64,000 nt of DNA from Kitasatospora sp. NBC_01250 (GTDB taxonomy: Bacteria > Actinomycetota > Actinomycetes > Streptomycetales > Streptomycetaceae): contig NZ_CP108476.1 in assembly GCF_036226465.1 (NCBI RefSeq), positions 8,060,001 through 8,124,000 of the forward strand. Direction: 5' to 3'. The translations under genes were made by a program, and so were the position numbers. Shown one piece after another: positions 32,902 through 40,094 of this stretch (positions are counted from its first letter, which is position 1; each line of letters opens with the position of its first letter). The notes under the pieces are model-generated. The model made no database searches. It saw only the letters and a program-made list of their open reading frames with translations, and was not told the origin of the DNA.

Positions 32902-34275
32902 ATGATCCATAAGATGCGCCCTGTGACGATCACCAAACGACGATGGCCGGCCCGTCCGGCCGCCCTGTCGGCAGCCCTGCTGACGGTGGCCTTCTCGGTC
33001 CTGGGCGGCGGCCTGCCCGCCCAGGCCGACGCCCCGACGCCCACCGCCAGTGCGCCGACCACCACCGAAGCGCCCAAGGTCGACCTCATCCTCGACGTCA
33101 GCGGCTCCATGGGGACCGCCGACATCGAGGGCCGGAGCCGGATCTCGGTGGCCCAGCAGTCCATCGACGAGGTGATCGACGCGCTGCCGCCCGAGGCCGA
33201 GTTCGGCATCCGGACGCTGGGCGCGACCTACCCGGTGAGCGACAAGACGGACGGCTGCAAGGACACCAAGGTCCTCTACCCGGTCGGCAGGACCGACAAG
33301 GTCGAGGCCAAGACCGCCGTCGCCACCCTGCGCCCCACCGGCTGGACCCCGATCGGCCTGGCCCTGCAGGGCGCGGCACAGGACCTGGGCACCGGGCAGG
33401 CCACCCGCCGCGTGGTGCTGATCACCGACGGCGAGGACGACTGCGCCCCGCCGGACCCGTGCGACGTGGCCCGCCAGCTGGCCGCCCAGGGCACCCACCT
33501 GGTGGTGGACACGCTGGGCCTGGCCCACGACGACCAGGTCCGCCAGCAGTTGCTCTGCATCGCCAACGCCACCGGCGGCACCTACACCGACGTGCGCACC
33601 CAGCAGCAGCTCACCCAGCGGGTCCAGCAACTGGTCCAGAAGTCGGACACCAGTTACCGGGCGACACCCGCCAACGTCTCGGGCTCCGACAGCTGCGCCG
33701 GCGCCCCGCTGCTCACCCCCGGCGTCTACGCCGACCGGGAGAAGTTCTCCGAGCACCGCTACTACCGCGTCTCGGTCAAGCCCGGCCAGGAGCTGCGCGC
33801 CTCGGTGAGCGTCACCCCCGACCGCGCGGTGGCCCGCGACTACGGCGTACTGCTGCAGGCCAGCGACGCCTCCGGCCAGGAACTCGTGCGCGGTTCGGAC
33901 GCGGGCAGCGGGCGCACCGACGTCGCCTCCACCGGGGTGCGCTGGTCCGCCAGTGACTCGCCCAGCGCCACCGCCACGCCGACCGGCGGCTCCACGGGGA
34001 GCACGGGGAGCACGGCCGACGCGAGCGCCGGTCAGATCGTCTGCCTGACCGTGAGCAACTCCTTCGCCGCGCAGCCCGGCGTGCAGACCGACCCCGGTCT
34101 GCCGCTGGAGCTGACGGTGGACGTCGTGAAGGCCTCGCCCGCGCCGGCCGGCCCGGCACTGGGCCTGGGCCGCGGCTGGATCATGCTGCTGGTGCTCACC
34201 GGGGCGGGGCTGGTCACCGGCCTGCTCTGGGGCTGGATCGCCCGGTGGCGGATCTCTGTCTGGCGGGAGAACTGA
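32902..34275 (+). CDS. Secreted/membrane-anchored von Willebrand A protein
   Basis: A 457-residue protein. Signal peptide at residues 1-43 (basic MRPVTITKRRWPARP, hydrophobic run, GLPAQADA), then a vWA domain with an intact MIDAS motif DVSGSMG (about 65-71), the Thr in GWTPIGLAL and ITDGEDDC. A beta-rich second domain with Cys pairs follows, then a Ser/Gly/Thr linker and a C-terminal membrane helix (WIMLLVLTGAGLVTGLLWGW) with a short basic tail. So it is anchored outside the membrane and probably binds metal-dependent protein partners. TATTAA lies seven bases before the first ATG, so the mRNA may be leaderless; a second ATG is at 32914. The next gene starts two bases after its stop. Confidence 0.88.
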   Translation: MIHKMRPVTITKRRWPARPAALSAALLTVAFSVLGGGLPAQADAPTPTASAPTTTEAPKVDLILDVSGSMGTADIEGRSRISVAQQSIDEVIDALPPEAEFGIRTLGATYPVSDKTDGCKDTKVLYPVGRTDKVEAKTAVATLRPTGWTPIGLALQGAAQDLGTGQATRRVVLITDGEDDCAPPDPCDVARQLAAQGTHLVVDTLGLAHDDQVRQQLLCIANATGGTYTDVRTQQQLTQRVQQLVQKSDTSYRATPANVSGSDSCAGAPLLTPGVYADREKFSEHRYYRVSVKPGQELRASVSVTPDRAVARDYGVLLQASDASGQELVRGSDAGSGRTDVASTGVRWSASDSPSATATPTGGSTGSTGSTADASAGQIVCLTVSNSFAAQPGVQTDPGLPLELTVDVVKASPAPAGPALGLGRGWIMLLVLTGAGLVTGLLWGWIARWRISVWREN

Positions 34276-34277
34276 CG

Positions 34278-35216
34278 ATGCGTGGCACCTACTTGACCAC
34301 CCTGTCCGCTGCTCGGGTCGTTGCGCGGGGTACCGCGGTGGCCGCTGTCGCCGCCCTGGCACTCGGCGCGCCCGCGGCCCGGGCGGCCTCGCCCTCGGCG
34401 CAGCCCTCCTCCTCGGCGAGCGGTGCGGCGCCGGTGACCAGCTCCGGCACCTCCTTCCTGACCGCCACCACGCTGGCCGCGGGCCAGTCGGCCCAGGTCA
34501 CCGCCTCCACCGGCGACTACCTGTACTGGGCGTTCGCCGCCTCGGCCGGCCAGACCGACACCGTCAAGGTCGACGTCACCCTGCCGCCGTCCGCCCAGCG
34601 GCACGGCTCGCAGACCTGGACGGTGGACCTCTTCGACGGCCTGCGCCGTCGCCAGGCCTGCACCGCCGGACCGCAGAACGGCACCGCCGACCAGAACACC
34701 GGCTCGGTCTCGATGAGTTGCACCCTGCGGCAGATCCGCTCCTGGGCCGAGCCCTGGTCCGGTGATCCGCTGCCCGGCACCTACTACGTCCGGCTCTCCG
34801 TCTCCGACGTGCAGCAGCCGGACCTCGGGCTGGCCGCCCAGGTGAACCTCCAGGTCGGCTCGGAAGGCGGGGCGGACGACGCCCAGCCGGAGGGCGGCGA
34901 CCTGAAGGCACCGCTGGTGCCCCCGGTCAACCCCGGTGCGACCGCCGCCCCGGGCGCCACGAGCGCCCCGAGCCCGACCCCGGCGGCCACCGCCGCCGCC
35001 ACGCCCGGCGGCGCCCTGGTCGCGGCACCGACCGCGCCGAAGAGCCACTGGTACTCCGGCCTCTTCTCCGGCTGGAACACCCGCTGGTTCTGGACCCTGG
35101 GCGGCGCCGCCCTCGCCTCCCTGGCCGGCGTCGGCGGCTACACCCTCACCCGCCACCCCCGCGGCCGCCGCCCCTGGCCCCCGCGCCCGCCCCACCCCCA
35201 CGGCGACCTCTCCTGA
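34278..35216 (+). CDS. Secreted membrane-anchored partner of the vWA protein
   Basis: A 312-residue protein with signal peptide (RVVARGTAVAAVAALALGAP, cleavage near AARAAS), a beta-rich extracellular domain with one Cys pair, a long Pro/Ala/Thr linker (about 220-260), and a C-terminal membrane helix (WFWTLGGAALASLAGVGGYTL) plus a basic Pro/Arg-rich tail. The overall plan is the same as in the upstream vWA protein, and the two genes are two bases apart with GGGAGAA before this ATG, so they form an operon and probably a complex at the cell surface. I do not recognise the family. A strong terminator follows. Confidence 0.85.
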   Translation: MRGTYLTTLSAARVVARGTAVAAVAALALGAPAARAASPSAQPSSSASGAAPVTSSGTSFLTATTLAAGQSAQVTASTGDYLYWAFAASAGQTDTVKVDVTLPPSAQRHGSQTWTVDLFDGLRRRQACTAGPQNGTADQNTGSVSMSCTLRQIRSWAEPWSGDPLPGTYYVRLSVSDVQQPDLGLAAQVNLQVGSEGGADDAQPEGGDLKAPLVPPVNPGATAAPGATSAPSPTPAATAAATPGGALVAAPTAPKSHWYSGLFSGWNTRWFWTLGGAALASLAGVGGYTLTRHPRGRRPWPPRPPHPHGDLS

Positions 35217-35231
35217 CCCGCCCCACCCCCA

Positions 35232-35269
35232 CCCCGGGCCCGGCGCGCCACGGCGCACCGGGCCCGGGG
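35232..35269 (+). terminator. Terminator of the vWA operon
   Basis: A 12 bp stem (CCCCGGGCCCGG with CCGGGCCCGGGG) that continues inwards as GCGCC/GGCGC, followed by TCTTTCGT. It starts 16 bases after the stop codon; the T-richer tail makes it the most classical terminator in the window. Confidence 0.85.
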
Positions 35270-35389
35270 TCTTTCGTGCCCCAGAGCGGCCCAGAGCGGG
35301 GAACGCGGTGTCCGATTGCCGCCAGCGCCGGGGGTGGCGGTTCGCGGAGAGTGGGGTCGTTGGATCATCTCCGGTGGAAGGCAAGAGAC

Positions 35390-36040
35390 ATGCATGTGGT
35401 CCCAGGACTGAAGGTGCTGTACTTCGGGACTCCCGTGGTGCTGGTCGGTACCCGCAACGAGGACGGGTCGGCGAACCTCGCGCCGATCTCGTCCGCGTTC
35501 TGGCTGGGGCAGTCCGGCATGATCGGGATGGGCAACGGGAGCCAGACGGTGGCGAATCTGCTGCGCGAGCGCGAGTGCGTGCTCAACCTGCCGTCCGCTT
35601 CGATGGTCGACGCGGTCGACCGGATCGCGCTCACCACGGGGAACCCGGTGGTGGAGGAGTACCGGGTGCAGCAGGGCTACCGCCACGTGCGCGACAAGTT
35701 CGCACTGGCAGGCCTGACCGAGCAGGTGGCGGAGCTGGTACGGGCGCCACGGGTGGCGCAGTGCCCGATCCAACTGGAGTGCCGCGTCGTGGCCGTGCAC
35801 CCCTTCGGCGAGGTCGGGCCGAACGTCTCCGCGTTCCAGGTGGAGGTCCTGCGCGCCCACGTCGAGGAGGAGTTGGTGATCCCGGGCACGCAGTACGTGG
35901 ATCCGGTGGGCTGGGACCCGCTCATCATGAAGTTCTGCGAGTTCTTCGGCGGCGGAGCGAACCTGCGCCCCTCGCGCCTGGCGCAGGGCTGGCAGATGCC
36001 GCACCAGCTGGGGGAGCGTGCTGGACACATCCGGGTGTAG
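35390..36040 (+). CDS. Flavin-reductase-like FMN-binding split-barrel protein
   Basis: A 216-residue protein with the split-barrel pattern of the flavin reductase/DIM6 family: LVGTRNEDGSANLAPISSAF near residues 16-35, then IGMGNGSQTVANLLRERECVLNLPSA, CRVVAVHPFG and the C-terminal FFGGG. It should bind FMN and may reduce or cleave a small molecule; no partner oxygenase is adjacent. The ATG at 35390 is chosen because GGAAGG is eight bases upstream and the family start fits; an earlier in-frame start at 35276 is unsupported. Its 3' 364 bases overlap, on the opposite strand, the extended reading frame of the AraC gene. Confidence 0.88.
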   Translation: MHVVPGLKVLYFGTPVVLVGTRNEDGSANLAPISSAFWLGQSGMIGMGNGSQTVANLLRERECVLNLPSASMVDAVDRIALTTGNPVVEEYRVQQGYRHVRDKFALAGLTEQVAELVRAPRVAQCPIQLECRVVAVHPFGEVGPNVSAFQVEVLRAHVEEELVIPGTQYVDPVGWDPLIMKFCEFFGGGANLRPSRLAQGWQMPHQLGERAGHIRV

Positions 36041-37089
36041 GGATCCTGCCGGCACGGTCGGATCAGGCGGACGGGTGAGTTGACCTGGATGGGTGGAGGC
36101 CTGGACCATCGGGCCGGCGGGTCGTCAGCTCCTTCGGCTGTTCGGAGCGCGCGCCACGCCCGCGGGGGCACCCCGTAGGCGGCGCGGAAGGCGCGGCTGA
36201 AGTGGGCCGGGTTGACGAACCCCCAGCGCTGGGCGACCGCTGACACCGTCGGTGCGGTGCGGCTGCGCCGGGCCAGGTCGCGGGCGCAGGCCTCCAAGCG
36301 GCGTTGCTGGATGAGCCGGCTCACCGTGGTGCTCTCGCCTTCGAAGAGGCGGTGCAGGTAGCGCACCGAGATGTGATGGGCGCCGGCGATGGTCTCCGGT
36401 GAGAGTTCCGGGTCGCCCAGGTGGTGGTCGATGTGCTCCTGTACCCGTTGGACGAGATGGCCGTCCCGGGTGTGCGGGTCGGTGGCCGCCCCGGTGAGCT
36501 GGGCGACGAGCGTGCCGAGCAGGTCGGTGACGCTGCCGGCCAGCCGATCGCCGACGGAGGCCGGGTAGGAGTGCGCGCAGGCGGCGAGGGTGTCGAGGAA
36601 GGGCAGCAGGACGGCTCCGAGCCCCTCGGCGGAGGTGACGGCCGTCCCCGCCACCTGCCGGATGTCCTGCTCCGCCACCCCCAGCAGCCTGCGCGGTACT
36701 TGGAGCAGGTGGGTGCTGAAGCGCTCCGGGTAGTCGAAGGCGTACGGCCGAGTGGTGTCGTACAGCACGAGACTGCCCGCCGGTACCGGCGCCCGGCGCC
36801 CTTCCTGCGCCAGTACGGCGCGGCCGGACACCTGTACCGCCACCCCGACCTGCGCCTCGGCCTGCGGGGACCGTGCGATCAACGAGGCGCTGCGGCTCAC
36901 CCGGGTCGCGTCCGCTTCCAGCGTGGACACCCGCAGGTATCCCAGCCGGTGCGACACCAGGCGGCCCTCGAACGGCCGATCGGCCAGCGGCACCACCTCC
37001 ACCGGTACCAGCGTCCGCGACACCGCCGCTCCCCAGAACCCCGCCTTTTCCGCATCCGGGACCGCATCGGTCGTTACCAGCAAGCTCAC
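35677..37089 (-). CDS. AraC-family regulator with abnormal C-terminal extension
   Basis: A 470-residue reading frame. Residues 1-315 are a complete AraC-type regulator: an AraC_binding_2-like N-terminal domain and a double helix-turn-helix ending in WGFVNPAHFSRAFRAAYGVP. The remaining 155 residues are Pro, Arg, Ser and Thr-rich, unlike any domain, and 120 of them are read antisense to the flavin-reductase-like gene. Related regulators stop near residue 320, as does the second AraC gene in this window (326 residues). The simplest view is loss of the normal stop codon; the tail is probably disordered. No target is evident; it lies next to three other large regulators. Confidence 0.85.
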   Translation of the reverse strand: MSLLVTTDAVPDAEKAGFWGAAVSRTLVPVEVVPLADRPFEGRLVSHRLGYLRVSTLEADATRVSRSASLIARSPQAEAQVGVAVQVSGRAVLAQEGRRAPVPAGSLVLYDTTRPYAFDYPERFSTHLLQVPRRLLGVAEQDIRQVAGTAVTSAEGLGAVLLPFLDTLAACAHSYPASVGDRLAGSVTDLLGTLVAQLTGAATDPHTRDGHLVQRVQEHIDHHLGDPELSPETIAGAHHISVRYLHRLFEGESTTVSRLIQQRRLEACARDLARRSRTAPTVSAVAQRWGFVNPAHFSRAFRAAYGVPPRAWRALRTAEGADDPPARWSRPPPIQVNSPVRLIRPCRQDPYTRMCPARSPSWCGICQPCARREGRRFAPPPKNSQNFMMSGSQPTGSTYCVPGITNSSSTWARRTSTWNAETFGPTSPKGCTATTRHSSWIGHCATRGARTSSATCSVRPASANLSRTWR

Positions 37090-37251
37090 CTGACTGCCCC
37101 TCTCGGCTGTACCCCTGCGGAGTCAGCCTGGTCTGCGGGTCGTCCGGCGCTCTAAGTCATCTGACTGTCGGTCGGCAGGATGAGGGCGGTGTGCGCTGTC
37201 GGACCGGACGCAGTGCACGGGCAGGACAGGAATCGCCGGCCGCCTTCGGTT

Positions 37252-39972
37252 TCAGCAGGCGCCGAGGGCGTGGGCGACAGCAGCCCGCGAGGTGATGCCG
37301 AGCTTGGGGAAGATCTTGTAGAGGTGCGCCGCGACGGTGCGCGGCGACAGGCGGAGGGCTTGGCCGATCTCCTTGTTGCTCAGGCCGGTGGCGGCGAGCC
37401 TGGCGATGCGCAGCTCCTGGGCGGTCAGCTCCGCGGGCGAACTGCGCGGTGCCGGGGCCACCGGGTTTCCCGCGGCCCGCAGTTCCTCCTCGGCGCGCTG
37501 CGCCCAGGGGTCGGCCTGGAGCCCGCGGAAGGCGTGGTGCGCCGCACGCAGGAGGTCCCGGGCTTCGGCGCGATGCCGGCGGCGGAGCCACGAGCCGTGG
37601 GCCAGCCGCAGGCGCGCGAGTTCGAAGACCCACCGCTCGGCGCCCGGCACGGCGTACGCCGCGCGGTAGGCGGCATCGGCCTCGTCCTCGTCGGCGGTCA
37701 GGGCGGCGGCCGCGGCCAGCAGGAAGGCGTGGCGGCCGGATATCTCCGCGGACCCTTCGGCCCGTACGGCGGCGACGTGCGCCCGAGCCTCCCGGCACCG
37801 ACCCGTGTGCACGGCGGCCTCGGCCAGGTCGAAGACCAGGGTGTGGAGCCAGGGAAGGCCCTTGGGCGGACGGCCGGGTGGTGTGATGTCGGCGAAGTGC
37901 GCGTATGCCTGCTCGTGGTGCCCGTGGGCCAGGGCGATCAGGCCCCGCAGATGGGTCAGCCGCTCCAGCACGAACCGCATCCGGGCCTGCGCGGCCACCG
38001 GCCTGATGAGCCGCTCGATCTCGCGGAACCGCGCCTCGTCGCCGCGGCCGGCCAGGAAGTGGGCGTAGTAGTGGCGGAAGACCAGCGCGTTGCAGTGGTA
38101 GCCGAGGTCCTCCGCGGTCTCGGCCTCCCGCAGGCAGACGGATGCCAGGTCCCAGCGGCCGCGGAGGAAGTCCTGATGGCACTTCGCCTTCGCCACCGAG
38201 CCCTGGGTGGCATAGCCGTGCAGCCCGGTGAAGCGTCGCCACAGGTCGTCGTCGGCACTGTCGATCGCCGAGGTGGTCCACAGCAGGAGCCAGGCAGCTC
38301 CCGCCTCCTGCTCCTCGTTCATCCCGTCGACCACGGCGCGCAGCTCCTCGGCCAGGCCGGCGGCCGGATCGGTCCAGGCCCGGTAGCAGAGCCGACCGGC
38401 GTCGGACGTGTGCTCCCGGTGCCGCTCCAGGGCCGCCCACGCACGGGGGTCGTCGGTGTAGGTGGCGGCGAGCAGGAGTTTGAAGTAGACCTGCTCGGCC
38501 AGTCCGCCGAAGGACGGGGCGCCGGGCGCTGTCAGGGCGTCGAGGGCCGCCGGCAGCAGCGTGGCCGAGGACTCGAAGCCGATCCGGTGGCTCTGGTCGA
38601 CGTACACCACCGCGTACGCGAACAGCGGGGTGATGTCCGGCGGCACCGGGGAGCTCTTCAGCTCCTCCACCAAGGCCGCGGTGTGGCGCAGTTGGCCGCC
38701 GCGGGCCGCCATCACGGCGGCCCAGGTGAGCCTGCGGGCCCGCTCGGCGGGGTCGGCGCTGAGCGCGGCGGCCCGGTCGAGCAGGAGCGCTCCTTCCGCG
38801 TCGCCGCCACGCCGGGCGAGCCGGCTGCCGGCCTCCTGCAAGCGGCCCGCGAGCGCCTCGTCCAGCAGCAGCGCGGCCGATGCCTCATGGACCAGGCGAC
38901 GAGCGTCGTCCGGTGCGAGGAACCCGGCCAGCACGCGGTGGGCCTCACGCCGCGCGGACTCCGACGCGCACGAGATCACGGCTGTGCGAACCAGCGGGTG
39001 CCGGAAGACCAGCCGTCCGGCCGGGTCCAGCCGGGCGAGGCCGTCGGCCTCGATCCTGTCCAGGGCCTCCTCCGCCCCATCGCCGACCGCTTCGCACAGC
39101 CATGCCCCGCTGCCGCCGTCGGTGCCCGTGGCGAGCGCCGCCAGAAGGAGGAGGCGACTGGCGGCGGGAGTCAGTGATTCCAGTCGTTCGGCGAACATCC
39201 GCTCCAACCGCCGCCCCAGCGGAAGCCGATCGGGCAGCGGGACGATGCCCCGCTGCTGCTCACCGGGCAGCTGGCGCGGCAGTTCCACGAGTGCCAGCGG
39301 GTTGCCCGCCGCCTCGTCGAGGAGCCGCTCCGCTGCCGTGGTGGCCAGCTCCGGGAAGCGGTGCAGCAACAGTGCCGCCGCGTCCGGGCGGGACAGTGCC
39401 TGTAGCTCGACAGGCTCCGTCGGCCACGCCTCTGCCGCCGCACCCTCCGGACGACTCGCGCCGATGATCACCAGCGGCAGCTCCGCGCAGCGCCGTCGGA
39501 GGAAGGCGAACACGGTTGCGCTCGACGAGTCGATCCAGTGCAGATCGTCCAGGACGAGCAGCAGCGGGCTGGTGCGCGCGGCCTCGGCGAGCAGCGCGAG
39601 CGAGGCCGCCCCGACGGCGAATCCGCTCGGCGGGGCTCCGGCGCGGCCGCCGAAAGCGCTCTCCAGCGCGTCCCGCTGGTGGGAGGTCAGGGCTGTGGAA
39701 CGTTGCAGCAGCGGCCAGAGGGCCTGGTGCAGGGCGCCGAAGGCGAACTCCGTCTCCGCTTCGGCGCCGACCGCCCGCAGCACGGCGAAGCCGTGCTCGC
39801 GCGCCCGGTGCCCGGCCCACTCCAGCAGGGCGCTCTTGCCGATGCCGGCCTCGCCGCGCAACAGGATGGCCGAGCCGCCCCCGCCGTCGGCGGCCCGCTC
39901 GATGGCCGCCTCCAGCAGATCTGTCTCCCGCTGCCGCCCGAGCAGGGCCGACCCCTGCGTCTCGCGCTGCAT
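37252..39972 (-). CDS. LAL-type LuxR regulator (AAA ATPase plus HTH)
   Basis: A 906-residue regulator of the large ATP-binding LuxR (LAL) group. LLGRQRETDLLEAAIERA opens the protein, Walker A GEAGIGKSAL is at 41-50, Walker B LLVLDDLHWID follows near 140, then a long TPR-like helical region and a C-terminal LuxR HTH (LTAQELRIARLAATGLSNKE, RLSPRTVAAHLYKIFPKLG). Such proteins are ATP-dependent activators, often of antibiotic or sugar-use genes. The ATG begins the usual family start. It lies in a row of regulators with no biosynthetic genes nearby, so the target is unknown. Confidence 0.94.
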   Translation of the reverse strand: MQRETQGSALLGRQRETDLLEAAIERAADGGGGSAILLRGEAGIGKSALLEWAGHRAREHGFAVLRAVGAEAETEFAFGALHQALWPLLQRSTALTSHQRDALESAFGGRAGAPPSGFAVGAASLALLAEAARTSPLLLVLDDLHWIDSSSATVFAFLRRRCAELPLVIIGASRPEGAAAEAWPTEPVELQALSRPDAAALLLHRFPELATTAAERLLDEAAGNPLALVELPRQLPGEQQRGIVPLPDRLPLGRRLERMFAERLESLTPAASRLLLLAALATGTDGGSGAWLCEAVGDGAEEALDRIEADGLARLDPAGRLVFRHPLVRTAVISCASESARREAHRVLAGFLAPDDARRLVHEASAALLLDEALAGRLQEAGSRLARRGGDAEGALLLDRAAALSADPAERARRLTWAAVMAARGGQLRHTAALVEELKSSPVPPDITPLFAYAVVYVDQSHRIGFESSATLLPAALDALTAPGAPSFGGLAEQVYFKLLLAATYTDDPRAWAALERHREHTSDAGRLCYRAWTDPAAGLAEELRAVVDGMNEEQEAGAAWLLLWTTSAIDSADDDLWRRFTGLHGYATQGSVAKAKCHQDFLRGRWDLASVCLREAETAEDLGYHCNALVFRHYYAHFLAGRGDEARFREIERLIRPVAAQARMRFVLERLTHLRGLIALAHGHHEQAYAHFADITPPGRPPKGLPWLHTLVFDLAEAAVHTGRCREARAHVAAVRAEGSAEISGRHAFLLAAAAALTADEDEADAAYRAAYAVPGAERWVFELARLRLAHGSWLRRRHRAEARDLLRAAHHAFRGLQADPWAQRAEEELRAAGNPVAPAPRSSPAELTAQELRIARLAATGLSNKEIGQALRLSPRTVAAHLYKIFPKLGITSRAAVAHALGAC

Positions 39973-40094
39973 CCTCGTCCTCCGGGTCAGCCACCTTCCC
40001 GGAAGCGGTCCGCACCCGCTCTCCGGACGCTGTCACACGGTGCTCGTCGGAGCTCGTTCGCCCAGCAATCGCCCGTCACCGGGCACCACGTAGG

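Noticed and set aside
32797..34362. Upstream extension of the CorA-like gene
   Set aside because: It is antisense to the vWA gene, and the family starts at the ATG at 32796.
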